A stretch of 64,000 nucleotides of DNA from the NCBI RefSeq assembly GCF_000712055.1, contig NZ_JOOA01000001.1, forward strand, positions 558,001-622,000, read 5' to 3'. The notes under the pieces were generated by a model that ran no database searches, was not told the DNA's origin, and was given only the letters and a program-made list of their open reading frames with translations. The position numbers and the translations under genes were made by a program. Below are positions 7,908 to 17,109 of the stretch, piece after piece. Source of the stretch: Ruminococcus sp. HUN007. Its GTDB lineage: Bacteria; Bacillota; Clostridia; Oscillospirales; Ruminococcaceae. The first letter of the stretch is position 1. Each line of letters begins with the position of its first letter.

Positions 7908-9091
7908 GTCTGTTCCTCCATAAGCAGTGCCGGCTCAGTCCGGAGGATTCCTGCAAAAGTTACTGAGACAGCCGCTGCAAGCATCACAAGATCGATGCCG
8001 AGAGTTCTGGCAGCAAGTGAAAAGGCTCCGGCCGGTGAAATAAGCTTGTACGGCATATCGAGTGCTGCCTTTACCTGTTCATGTAGCGGAAGCAGTATAA
8101 TGCATATAAGTACCATACCCGCTGCAGCTCCGGCTGCAAAAAGAAGAAGATACTCGAAAGCGAAATATTTAAGCACCCTGCTTCGCGGACATCCTGCCGC
8201 AAGCATACTTCCGGCTATTCTGCGGCGCTGCCTGAAAGTGAGCGTTACCATTGCAAACAGGGAAACGACAGCAATAATAACTGCACATGCTGAAACAATG
8301 CCTACCAGGTTAGACATGAGATCAATGTGGCTTTTAAGATCTGCCGAAAGCTCATCGACAGGATAAACCTTTGCTTCGGTGCCTTCAAGAGCTTCATTCA
8401 TACGTTTGGTCACCATGCTTATGTCAGCATCTTTTTCAAGCTTTACAAGAAGCATTGAAACAATACCTGTTTTCTCGCCGAACATGAATTTATACTGTTC
8501 GGAAGCGGTTATTTCATTCGCTGCGGAATACGGTATAAAAATACTGTTGTCATATCCCATTCCTGTTTCCTCGAGTATTCCCGCAATGGTGAAATCGCGT
8601 CCGAATAACGTAATTGTATCGCCCTTTGAGAAATTACCGCCGGAACCTGCAAGAGCTTCATATCCGTTTAACTCATGAGAGCTCCCGGACCACTGTGATA
8701 CGGCAAAATCTGTTTTCGGATCAAATGCAACTATCTGTATTCCCTCCTCAGCACAGCAGCTCAGCGCCAGCGTTTCCATGTAAAGCTGAGGTGTTACTGT
8801 CTCTGTTCCTTCAATATCAGTGATGCGGGACATCACATCATCTTTAAACATGATCGAACATGCCTTTCCTTTGAAAAGCAAATCGCGTGTATTATCAAGA
8901 TAAGCTTCCGGAACGATCATCATGTCAGCATATGATCTTCCGTAAAGTTTCTGTGAACCGTTTTTAAGATTTTCCGTGAACAATCCTGTTCCGAAAAGAC
9001 ATGCGGTTATTACAAAAAACAGAATAAATATAACGGTACTTCGGAATGCGCTTCTTGATATTACCTGTAAAACGTATTTACCGGTTTTCAT
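7904..9091 (-). CDS. FtsX/MacB-like ABC permease
   Basis: A 395-residue permease with one N-terminal helix (about 12-32), a large extracytoplasmic domain (about 33-265) and three C-terminal helices forming the FtsX domain (VSACAVIIAVVSLFAMVTLTF onward). This is the MacB/LolC topology. It is the first gene of the leftward unit FtsX-LolD-DUF1847-permease-ATPase-lipoprotein. Divergent from it are DUF4418 and surface proteins, which may supply or receive its substrate. Confidence 0.86.
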   Translation of the reverse strand: MKTGKYVLQVISRSAFRSTVIFILFFVITACLFGTGLFTENLKNGSQKLYGRSYADMMIVPEAYLDNTRDLLFKGKACSIMFKDDVMSRITDIEGTETVTPQLYMETLALSCCAEEGIQIVAFDPKTDFAVSQWSGSSHELNGYEALAGSGGNFSKGDTITLFGRDFTIAGILEETGMGYDNSIFIPYSAANEITASEQYKFMFGEKTGIVSMLLVKLEKDADISMVTKRMNEALEGTEAKVYPVDELSADLKSHIDLMSNLVGIVSACAVIIAVVSLFAMVTLTFRQRRRIAGSMLAAGCPRSRVLKYFAFEYLLLFAAGAAAGMVLICIILLPLHEQVKAALDMPYKLISPAGAFSLAARTLGIDLVMLAAAVSVTFAGILRTEPALLMEEQT

Positions 9092-9146
9092 TACTGATCA
9101 CTTCTCTTCATCATAATATGCACTTCTTTTGTGGACAAAAATATAA

Positions 9147-9163
9147 GGGGGCTTAAAGCCCCC
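9147..9163 (-). promoter_or_regulatory. GC-rich hairpin in the leader of the exporter operon
   Basis: GGGGGCTT/AAGCCCCC forms a very stable short stem 56 bp before the FtsX start. On the minus strand it is followed by a loosely T-rich run (TTATATTTTTG). It may be an attenuator or a transcript-end signal. Confidence 0.4.
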
Positions 9164-9454
9164 CGCGTTAATGTATAAATATTTTTGAACTAAACCTTAT
9201 AAACACTATTTTACCTATCAGAATGATATGATTATATCATAATTAAATTTATCAGTCAATTGTAAGAACTAACAAAATCCATCCCTGTTTTCATTTAAAT
9301 TCCTGTTGACATGTTGAATACAGTAAAAACAAAACTTATTCTGATTCCTATATACTATTATAGTTTTTTACTATAACCATTCCTGTAAGCGACAAGCATC
9401 AGGATATAACTTTTATCTATAGCTGACGATAGTTAAGTGATATTATTCAGATTA

Positions 9455-9484
9455 TTGACTTTACGTAAAGGTTCGGGTTATAAT
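9455..9484 (+). promoter_or_regulatory. Strong promoter with palindromic spacer (MerR-like)
   Basis: TTGACT (9455-9460) and TATAAT (9479-9484) are separated by 18 bp. The spacer starts within the perfect palindrome CTTTACGTAAAG. Dyads inside a lengthened spacer are the hallmark of MerR-family operators. It drives the DUF4418/lipoprotein/cupredoxin unit about 240 bp downstream. The regulator is not in the window, so MerR control is inferred. Confidence 0.55.
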
Positions 9485-9726
9485 AAATAGCAGACCAAAC
9501 ACACCAAACCTATAGAATAAATCAATTACTTTTAATATCTCCGGTCCGGAAAAAGGCAACGCCCCCCTGTTTTCTCTTTCCGCCGGAACGATATTACTGA
9601 ACCTTACCGGATATCCGGAGCTGCATAATGCTGTTCTCCGGAATAAGGACGTCGGCATCACTTCCGTCTTCCTTAATGCAGGCGACATAAACCGCTAAAA
9701 AATTCATATCATACAGGAGTGACAGG

Positions 9727-10143
9727 ATGACAAACAGGATATCATCTTCAGTAAACATTTTAATTTCTTCATTTCTTCTGGCAGCAGTTAACACTTTCTG
9801 CAAACCGTGTCACGGACTTATGACTATGCCGTGTGAACGCAGCACGCATATCGCATTTATAGCTCTGGCTGTGATAATTGCAGCAAGTATACTTCGCTTC
9901 TTTTTAAAAAAAGGCGCACAGGCTGCTGCAGTTATAATAACAGTACTGAGCAGTATACTGCTCATACTTGCACCTGTAATGGGAAAATGCAAAGTCGCAT
10001 TTATGTCATGCAATCTGAAGACTTTTCCCGCATTAAGAACAGGCGGCATATTTATTATAGTACTTACAGCAGTATTTACCGGAGCAGAACTTGTAAACAC
10101 ATATCTTAAAAAGGATGCAGTAAACGGAGTGAGATCAGTTTGA
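9727..10143 (+). CDS. DUF4418 membrane protein
   Basis: A 138-residue protein with four predicted membrane helices (about 8-24, 43-60, 66-84, 106-124). Conserved Cys/Met-rich loops follow helices 1 and 3: CKPCHGLMTMPC and MGKCKVAFMSC. This fits DUF4418, often encoded beside FtsX/LolD exporters. The Cys/Met/His loops suggest metal or thiol chemistry at the outer face; this is inference. An AGGAG site precedes the ATG, and the next gene overlaps its stop (TTGA). Confidence 0.8.
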   Translation: MTNRISSSVNILISSFLLAAVNTFCKPCHGLMTMPCERSTHIAFIALAVIIAASILRFFLKKGAQAAAVIITVLSSILLILAPVMGKCKVAFMSCNLKTFPALRTGGIFIIVLTAVFTGAELVNTYLKKDAVNGVRSV

Positions 10144-10796
10144 AAAGAAAAATACTTGCGGTCGCCGTACTCAGTATCATGCTCACCGGATGCGGCAGTA
10201 CAGAACAGAATACTGTTTCGAATGAAGCAAAGGAAACATCCGCTGTTTCAGAAACCACGGCATCAACTGCCGAAGCAACTATAAAGGAAGAAACCACCTT
10301 TTTTTCGGAAACATCGTATTCAGATACAGTAACATCAGAGACATCCGTAACTGAAACATCAGTATCATCTTCTTCAGATTCTCAGAAGGCAGCAACGCCT
10401 GAAACAGAAATCCATAAAGCAGATGAAGAAGGCACTGAAGAGACAGCGGTGAACACTGAAGAACCGCCTGCTGAAGAAACCATTCCGGTAACTGAATCCG
10501 CCGAAGAAAGATTCTACGGTGTTCTTATCGATGCTGACTGCAGCGATTTTGAAGATCCTCCGGCTCACGATCTTCCGTGCATGCTCATGGACGGATGCCG
10601 TGCAAGCGGATACGGTATCGACATTCTTAAAGATGACGGGACATGGGTATTTTATATGTTTGACCAGAAAGGTCAGGAACTTACACTTGATTATCTGCTG
10701 AAAACAAAACGTATGGATAATCTTTATGTATATGTAACAGGAAAATCTGAGGACAGTGTGATCAGAGTGACGGGACTTGAAGAAGCACCGTACTGA
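10140..10796 (+). CDS. Lipoprotein with Ser/Thr/Glu linker and Cys/His C-terminal domain
   Basis: Starts at TTG 10140, overlapping the DUF4418 stop, with GGAG 9 bp upstream. The lipobox MLTGCGS gives a lipidated Cys near residue 18. Residues about 25-120 are a low-complexity Ser/Thr/Glu spacer that lifts the domain from the membrane. The C-terminal domain (about 122-218) has GVLIDADCSDF, PAHDLPCMLMDGCRASGYGI and a beta-rich end. The H-x(3)-C...C-x(2)-SGYGI arrangement resembles small exported domains found near cupredoxins (DUF5818-like, from memory). Likely a surface metal or redox protein. Confidence 0.65.
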   Translation: MKRKILAVAVLSIMLTGCGSTEQNTVSNEAKETSAVSETTASTAEATIKEETTFFSETSYSDTVTSETSVTETSVSSSSDSQKAATPETEIHKADEEGTEETAVNTEEPPAEETIPVTESAEERFYGVLIDADCSDFEDPPAHDLPCMLMDGCRASGYGIDILKDDGTWVFYMFDQKGQELTLDYLLKTKRMDNLYVYVTGKSEDSVIRVTGLEEAPY

Positions 10797-10881
10797 TCCT
10801 TCCGGGGTACTTGATATAGCAGATACGCAGGCACAGGCTACAGATCTGCAGGGCAATATAATTCATCAGGAGGCACTAAAA

Positions 10882-11701
10882 ATGTTAAAAAAATTCTCAT
10901 CAAAAATCAAAGCTTTTGCTTTTGCATCAGTACTCGCATCTTCACTGTTTACAGTACCTGCTGTTTCAGCAGCAGCAGAAGAAGAAAACTCAGAAAAAAT
11001 TAGTTACACCTTACAGTGATCTCTGGAAAGGAAACATATCCGTAAAGGTCGGTGAACCTGTAAAATGGTATGTAGATGTACCGGAGGATGTAACTCCGAA
11101 GGGATGCGGCGCTACCATCAAGATTCCTGGTCTTGGCTGGGGCACAGATACCCACAACAAGGAAGAGGGTCATCTTGTTCTCAAACAGGGTGAAAACTTC
11201 GTTTACGAGTTCACACCGTCAGAAACCGGAGACATTCTCTTCACATGCTGGATGGGTTCAGGATGCCATCACAATTATATTCATGTTACTGAAGACGGTA
11301 CCTATAATGCTGAAGCAGGTGTTCCAGACGCACTTGACGGTCAGAAGGCTGCAGCCGCTCCGGAAGTAACGACAACTTCTGCAGAAACGACAACAGCAGA
11401 TGTGACCGTAGCACCGGCAGAAACAACTTCAGAAACTGCTCCGGCAGAAGTAACCACAGCCGCTGAAGAAACTACATCTTCTGAAGTAACCACAGAAAAT
11501 GCCGTTACATCTGCAAAGGCAGCAGAACAGACTGATCCTGTTCAGACAACAAGCCAGCCTGTTACTTCTGCACTGACGACTACATCAAAGCCGGGAAATG
11601 TTACATCCACTCCGAAAACAGGCTCATCTGCTCCGGCAGCCACTGTATTATTCATGATAACTTCACTCGGAGCTGCATTTATCACAAGGAAAATGAAATA
11701 A
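10882..11701 (+). pseudogene. Sortase-anchored cupredoxin-like protein, one frameshift at A6
   Basis: ATG 10882 follows AGGAGG. A signal peptide (MLKKFSSKIKAFAFASVLA...AVSAAA) leads into a frame that stops at 11019. Removing one A from the A6 run at 10994-10999 joins it to the long second frame. That frame encodes a cupredoxin-like fold (ISVKVGEPVKWYVDVPED, GCGATIKIPGLG, FTCWMGSGCHHNYIHV) with Cys, His and Met as likely copper ligands. A long Thr-rich stalk follows, then TPKTG, a hydrophobic helix and RKMK, a sortase anchor. It would be a wall-attached copper or redox protein. The shift could be a sequencing error, phase variation or slippage. Confidence 0.75.
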
Positions 11702-11708
11702 AAAAAAG

Positions 11709-11750
11709 CACCAGCTGATAACAACTTTTTTCTGTTGTCATCAGCTGGTG
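11709..11750. terminator. Bidirectional terminator between cupredoxin and sbcC
   Basis: CACCAGCTGATAACAAC (11709-11725) pairs with GTTGTCATCAGCTGGTG (11734-11750) with a single mismatch. It is flanked by A7 on the left and TTTTATTT on the right, so it can end both convergent transcripts. Confidence 0.9.
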
Positions 11751-11756
11751 TTTTAT

Positions 11757-14700
11757 TTATCCGATTATCCTTACGGTACTTCCGTTTTCAGTGTTCTTTA
11801 CGAGTATCTGCTTCGGAATGCATTCGCCGAGTTTTTCGACGTGTGAGATGATACCGATCTGGCGGGCGTCGCCGTCTTCGCCGGTCAGTTTGTTCAGAAC
11901 GCTGATCGCACGGTCGAGTTTGTCGCCGTCGAGTGAACCGAATCCTTCGTCGATGAACATGGATTCCATGCTTATTCCGCCGGAATGATTCTTTACGACA
12001 TCGGAAAGGCCCAGAGCAAGTGCGAGCGATACCATGAAGGCTTCACCGCCGGAGACGGTTCTTGTATCACGCGGAGGTGCTCCGGAATTGCACTGGATGC
12101 TGAGTTCCAGTCCGGCCTTTTTGTTTTTTGCAGAGGCTTCATACCGGTGAACGAGTTCAAATCGTCCGCCGCTCATATCAAGAAGACGGTAGTTCGCCTG
12201 ATCGACGATCTCTCTGAAAACACTTCCCATAACATGTCTTTCAAAAGAGAGTCTGCCGCCCTCGCCGTTTGCACCGCTCAAAAGATCAGAAAGACGGATA
12301 AGCCTGTCGTAAGCCGGCTTTGTCCTGTCAAGCTCTTTCTTTAAGGATCTTACCTTTTCAGTTACAGCAAGATCATTGTTCCTCATTTCACGAAGATCGC
12401 TGTAACGCTTTTCGCTTTTTTTATACTCAGCCTCACCTGCAGCGATCCGTTCACTGATAAGGCCAAGATCAGTTTCCTTAAGGTCCTTCGTTTCTTCGGT
12501 ACGTTTCAGCATATCCTCCTTTGCAGAATGAAGCTCCTTCTGATAAGTGTCTATTCTCGCCTTCTCTGCTTCTATCCACTTCTCCGGATCACTCTCCGGA
12601 GAACATATGCTCATAGCAACACGGTAATGCGAATCACCGTCAAATCCCGCTTCTCTGATCTTTGCAGTGAATTCTTCATTAAGCTTTATGATATCATTTT
12701 CAGTTTCGGCAAGTTTGTTACGGGCTGTATCAAGGCTGCCCTTTAAACCGCTCTGTTCTTCCTTCGCCCCGGAAAGATCTTTCTGAGCTTTTTCAATGGT
12801 TTTTACAATACTGTCGTGCTTCTTTTTCAGAGTTTCAAGTTCTTCTTCCGCTTCTTTTCTGGTATCGTACTTAAGCCTTGACTTTATTTCCTCATACCTT
12901 GTCTTCGATTCGGTAAGAACAGCTGATACCACGGAAAGTTCAGCGTTAAGAGTGCTTATCACCTTATCGAGTTTTTCATTTTCCTCTTCGTTCCTTTTAC
13001 ACTCTGCAGCTGTCGCAGATGCTTCTTCATCATCGGCCTTAGCTTTTTTATATTCATTTTCAAAGCCGGTCACTTCATTATTAAACGCATCAGATCTTTC
13101 TTTCAGGAATTTTTCGTCTGCAAGCATCTCCCAGGTACATTCACCGAAAAGCTTTGAGGCGCCTTCAAGTATGTTTTTCTTTTCCGTTTCAATCCCGGCA
13201 CGAAGATTTTCATTTTCCTTTTCCTTTTCAAGCATCCTGTCTGATTCGGATTTATAGTCAGCTGATGCCTTTTCGACCGCTTCCTTATCCGGAATATCTG
13301 TTTCAGACCGGGAAACATCAAAACTAAAGGACGTATGTCTGGTATGACACACCGGACATACAGCTTCGCCGTGGTCACGGACTTCATCAAAGAGTTTCCT
13401 TTCAAGGATCTCTGCCTGTCCGTCAAGATATCTGCCCGTGAGATCCACGCTTATTTCATGCAGTTCCTTACACTTATTCACAATATCGAGAAGCTCTTTT
13501 TCAGCTTTTTCAAGTTTCTTTTCTCTTTTTATATTTTCCGATATTTTTTTATCAAGTGCATCAAGATCTGCCTTCTTCTCTTTCGCACGCTTAAGCTGAT
13601 TTCCCGCTTCGGAAAGCCTTGCTCCGGTATCGCCGAGTTCTTCTGCTCTCTTTTTCAGTTCCTTCAGGGCTTTTTTGTTTGCCTCTGATTTCTGAGTATT
13701 CTTTTCAAGAGCAGCTTTCGTTTCTTTTTCCTTTTTTTCAGCTTCCTTATACACTGCAAGATGTTTATCGAGATCGTCGTATTCAGGAAGGAGCTTTTGA
13801 GCATCGCTTATGCTTCCTGTCAGTCTGTCACGTTCAGGTTTGAGCTTTTCTGATTCTTCAAATACTTTCTGACATGCGATGCACTTTTCTTCACTCTTTT
13901 CAAGTCTGACTTCAAGATCTTTTATCTGTGCTTTTTCTCTGTCAGATTCTCTCTTCTTCTCATTAAGGCTTTTTTCCGCAGGGTAAACGAGATGAAGTGC
14001 CTGGCTGAATGTTTTAAGTTTCTCACCGGCTGCTTTAAACTCATTTTCCATGGATCGCAGTTTATTAAAATGCTCTTCTGCATTTCTGCTTTTTTCAATG
14101 AGTGCATTGTTGCTTTCAGCGGTCTTTTTTTCTTCAATAAGCTTTTCCTTTTCCGCGGCAAGCTTATTTTTTTCCTTTTCCGCAGCTTTTGTCTGAGCTT
14201 CAAGGAAACTGTTGAGTTTATCAAGGTTTTCAGAAAGCTCAGGATGATCGTAGCTGTAAAATGCCGCATCAGTTTCCGTAAATGATCCTGACGCTTCAGG
14301 AATGCTTATACCTTCAAGAATATGTCTTGCCTTGTCTTCGTCCTGTTTACGGAGATTTTTAAATTTGTTTCCGGCCGTTCTTACAGCTTCCTGAAGTCTT
14401 CTGTAAGGCGAACTGTCGAAAAGACGTCCGAGTATCTCCGCACGGGCTTCACTGTCGGCATCAAGAAATTTTCTGAATTCACCCTGAGCAAGCATGATTA
14501 TCTGCTCAAACTGTTTCTTGTTGAGTCCTATTATTTCAGTAATGCGTTCCGTTACTTTTGTATCACCCTCGGAAGGCATACAGTCCGGTTCAGTCAGAGA
14601 CGCTCTGCTGGTCATATTGCCGGTCTTTGTAAAGTGCATTATACGTTCCGCCCTGTACTTCCTGCCGCTGACTTCAAAATCAAGTGTAACAACGGTATCA

Positions 14701-14921
14701 GTACCCGGATCGGCGGACTCACAGCGCATCATGTTTCTGGTTCTGTGTTCACCGCCAGGAGCACCGTAAAGTGCATACATAATCGCATCGAAAATGGTGG
14801 TCTTTCCTGCACCGGTGTCACCTGTAACAAGATAGAGTCCGGTACCGAGAGCAGCAAGATCTATTTTCGTGTAATTTTTGTAGGATCCAAAAGCCTGCAT
14901 AGTAACAACTAACGGTTTCAT
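11757..14921 (-). CDS. sbcC: SbcC exonuclease subunit (Rad50-like ATPase)
   Basis: A 1054-residue SMC-type ATPase. Together with SbcD it cleaves hairpins and double-strand ends. The N-terminal P-loop is VTGDTGAGKTTIFDAIMYALYG, with AQGEFRKFLDAD just after it. Long Glu/Lys-rich coiled coils (about 210-500 and 570-880) flank a zinc hook CPVCHTRH. The C-terminal ABC part has the signature RTVSGGEAFMVSLALALGLSD and Walker B MFIDEGFGSLD. Length is normal. Its start overlaps the sbcD stop (ATGA), giving coupled translation. Confidence 0.96.
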   Translation of the reverse strand: MKPLVVTMQAFGSYKNYTKIDLAALGTGLYLVTGDTGAGKTTIFDAIMYALYGAPGGEHRTRNMMRCESADPGTDTVVTLDFEVSGRKYRAERIMHFTKTGNMTSRASLTEPDCMPSEGDTKVTERITEIIGLNKKQFEQIIMLAQGEFRKFLDADSEARAEILGRLFDSSPYRRLQEAVRTAGNKFKNLRKQDEDKARHILEGISIPEASGSFTETDAAFYSYDHPELSENLDKLNSFLEAQTKAAEKEKNKLAAEKEKLIEEKKTAESNNALIEKSRNAEEHFNKLRSMENEFKAAGEKLKTFSQALHLVYPAEKSLNEKKRESDREKAQIKDLEVRLEKSEEKCIACQKVFEESEKLKPERDRLTGSISDAQKLLPEYDDLDKHLAVYKEAEKKEKETKAALEKNTQKSEANKKALKELKKRAEELGDTGARLSEAGNQLKRAKEKKADLDALDKKISENIKREKKLEKAEKELLDIVNKCKELHEISVDLTGRYLDGQAEILERKLFDEVRDHGEAVCPVCHTRHTSFSFDVSRSETDIPDKEAVEKASADYKSESDRMLEKEKENENLRAGIETEKKNILEGASKLFGECTWEMLADEKFLKERSDAFNNEVTGFENEYKKAKADDEEASATAAECKRNEEENEKLDKVISTLNAELSVVSAVLTESKTRYEEIKSRLKYDTRKEAEEELETLKKKHDSIVKTIEKAQKDLSGAKEEQSGLKGSLDTARNKLAETENDIIKLNEEFTAKIREAGFDGDSHYRVAMSICSPESDPEKWIEAEKARIDTYQKELHSAKEDMLKRTEETKDLKETDLGLISERIAAGEAEYKKSEKRYSDLREMRNNDLAVTEKVRSLKKELDRTKPAYDRLIRLSDLLSGANGEGGRLSFERHVMGSVFREIVDQANYRLLDMSGGRFELVHRYEASAKNKKAGLELSIQCNSGAPPRDTRTVSGGEAFMVSLALALGLSDVVKNHSGGISMESMFIDEGFGSLDGDKLDRAISVLNKLTGEDGDARQIGIISHVEKLGECIPKQILVKNTENGSTVRIIG

Positions 14922-16147
14922 ACGTTTCTGCCCTCCTGTTTAACGGAATACTCAATTATCCTGTCGGCGGCCGCATCGATATCATCAATTCCAAGCAGTT
15001 CACTTACATGATCAATAAGTTCGAGTTCCTTTTCATCCGGTTGTGCCCCGTCTTTCATGAGAGCATAGAAATCAGCAAAATGTTCGGTAACGGATTTTCC
15101 ACCCATGCATGCGATACTGTCACGCAGGTTTTCCTCATTGCGCTTCAGTTCATAAATACCAGTTATTTCAAGCATGCGGTTTCCGGACGCTTCCGCTGCT
15201 GTGCGCAGTTCTTTTGCCAGATCCGGTCTTACCTTGCAGTCGGTTATCTTTGCTTTCAGATATTCATTCTTATATTTTCCGGAAACTAGTTCATTTATAA
15301 TATTTTTATAAGTATCTTCGAGTACCCTTACCTTATGAAGCGGACGTATCGGGATAATTTCCGTTGATGCTTTCCCGCCTTTGGCACCCAGTTCAACAAG
15401 GACAGGTCCCTTTTCGGAATATTTCGCCTCGTCAAAATGATAGCAGAAAGGCGAACCGGCATAACGGATATTCGGAGGTCCTACCTGCTGAGCTGCATGA
15501 ATATGACCAAGAGCTGTGTATTCGAAATCTTCAAACGCTGAATAATCGATACCGCCGACACCGGCAACCATCGTTTCGGAACCGCCGCGTTCGGCTTCAA
15601 TTCCGCCGCGTGTTACGTTCTGATGAGCTACCATGACGTTACGAACTGAGGTATCGATGTTCTGGTGTTTTAAAAGTTCGCGGCAGGCTGTGTCATAGTC
15701 ACGGAAGTCTGTTCCGAGCATGTCGTTTACAAGAGCCGGGAAAATGTACGGCATGAGCCAGAACACGACATCTCCGTACTCATCGCGGAGTGTAACGTGA
15801 GAGATTATGCCGTTTCCAGGGATAACGCCTGAAATGTGCACACCGTTCCTGCTGAGGATACTGCTTGCAAAGCCAAGCTTCTGACCGGAATCGTGATTTC
15901 CGGCAGCAATAAGAACAGGAACGTTCATTTCTGCAAGTTCAGTTATAAACTCATCCAGAAGTGCAACGGCTTCGGAAGACGGCGTACTTCTGTCATAAAC
16001 GTCACCGGCAATGACTACTGCATCTGCCTTTGTTTCACGTACTGTTTTAATGAATTCATTTTTCCAGTACGGCTGGTCTTCCTTTACGAGCGCAACTTCA
16101 TTCATATACTTGCCGAAATGAAGATCAGCAATGTGTAAAAATCTCAT
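14918..16147 (-). CDS. sbcD: SbcD nuclease subunit (Mre11-like)
   Basis: A 409-residue calcineurin-like phosphoesterase. Metal-binding motifs are DLHFGK, GDVYDRSTPS, AAGNHDS, MVAHQNV and ALGHIHAAQ, the full Mre11/SbcD set. It forms the nuclease of SbcCD in processing stalled forks and hairpin DNA. It is the first gene of the pair and is coupled to sbcC. Given the many long palindromes in this window, SbcCD is relevant to their stability. Confidence 0.95.
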   Translation of the reverse strand: MRFLHIADLHFGKYMNEVALVKEDQPYWKNEFIKTVRETKADAVVIAGDVYDRSTPSSEAVALLDEFITELAEMNVPVLIAAGNHDSGQKLGFASSILSRNGVHISGVIPGNGIISHVTLRDEYGDVVFWLMPYIFPALVNDMLGTDFRDYDTACRELLKHQNIDTSVRNVMVAHQNVTRGGIEAERGGSETMVAGVGGIDYSAFEDFEYTALGHIHAAQQVGPPNIRYAGSPFCYHFDEAKYSEKGPVLVELGAKGGKASTEIIPIRPLHKVRVLEDTYKNIINELVSGKYKNEYLKAKITDCKVRPDLAKELRTAAEASGNRMLEITGIYELKRNEENLRDSIACMGGKSVTEHFADFYALMKDGAQPDEKELELIDHVSELLGIDDIDAAADRIIEYSVKQEGRNV

Positions 16148-16256
16148 AATTACATTTCTCCCCTAACATTTATGAAAACACTGATTAAACCGGGATTCGA
16201 GGGGCTTCGCCCAAGACATCCACGATGATTTAAGAATAGATCATCGTTCACGTTTG

Positions 16257-16993
16257 TCATCGTAACAGCATTATGATACCCCAGGCTTTGTTCACGTAAT
16301 ACCCTTCTTCCTGCGGACGTTCTATCACGATTATCTGCATTCCGAGTTTCCTTGCAGCAGACATCTTCTCAGCAAATCCGCCGGCTTTTCCGCTGTCCTT
16401 GGTAACAAGAATATCACAGCCTTCAAAATCACGGATGTTTTCGTACTCGCTGAAAGGACCTTTTCCGGTAATAATATCAGTAAACCCGCAGCTTCTGCAT
16501 TTTTCCGCATTCTCCGGCGAATCGTAGACCCTTATCCGCGAACGGTCCGCAAAACAGGAAAACACCGCTGCTTCCTTGCTTCCGGTTGCTATAAATATTT
16601 TTCCTTCAGTATTTTTTAAGATAATCTGCCGCCTGCCCGGCGTTTTCAAGATAGACCGCCGCTTCATCCCGCTTTTCCGGTTCTCTTTTTACACGTATAT
16701 ATCTTTTTTCAGAATATCCTGAACGTGTTACCGCCTCCCTGATATTTGCCGTAATGTTCTCAGCATACGGATGCGTCGCATCGACCACGGCAGTATATCC
16801 GTTTCCAAGCAGTTTTACAATATCATCGATACTTTTGGTACCGACAAGTTTTTTTTAAATACGGCGACGACGGAAGAAGGTCACTGCCGTATTCAGTTGT
16901 TACGCATATGTCGGCATATATCCCCTTTGCAGCACATCTTTCTGCAATTATACGTCCTTCGGTAGTCCCGCCGAATATGAGCAGTTTTTTCAT
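16257..16993 (-). pseudogene. cobK: Precorrin-6A reductase (CobK), two homopolymer frameshifts
   Basis: Three consecutive frames together encode a full-length CobK of about 244 residues. Part 1: MKKLLIFGGTTEGRIIAER from 16993. Part 2: VVDATHPYAENITANIREA. Part 3: KIFIATGSKEAAVFS...ILVTKDSGKAGGFAEKM...VIERP. The joins fall at A8 (16849-16856) and A6 (16611-16616, both read on the minus strand), and dropping one A at each restores one frame. CobK reduces precorrin-6A in cobalamin synthesis. No other cob/cbi gene is visible, so this is either an isolated remnant or an intact gene misread at two tracts. Confidence 0.85.
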
Positions 16994-17043
16994 AACTTAT
17001 GATCACCTTCCCTGTTTTCAACCGCTTCATTCATTAAACGCTG

Positions 17044-17072
17044 AACCGGACGACGTATACGCGCCGTCCGGT
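17044..17072. terminator. Hairpin between cobK and the MmcQ-like gene
   Basis: AACCGGACG pairs perfectly with CGTCCGGTT around a 11-nt loop. It lies downstream of the MmcQ/YjbR-like gene on the minus strand; there is no clear T tract, so terminator is a guess. Confidence 0.45.
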
Positions 17073-17109
17073 TGACTGATGATCCGTGTATTAACACAGA
17101 AAAAGCATA

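Noticed and set aside
10374..10856. 160-codon minus-strand ORF over the lipoprotein gene
   Set aside because: Shadow of a low-complexity Ser/Thr/Glu region; the plus-strand gene has a lipobox and coupling to DUF4418.
9727..11701. Sulfonate or nitrate uptake as the function of the whole 4.8-11.7 kb locus
   Set aside because: The importer family is broad, and the neighbouring Cys/Met/His-rich proteins point elsewhere; no sulfonatase or nitrate reductase genes are present.
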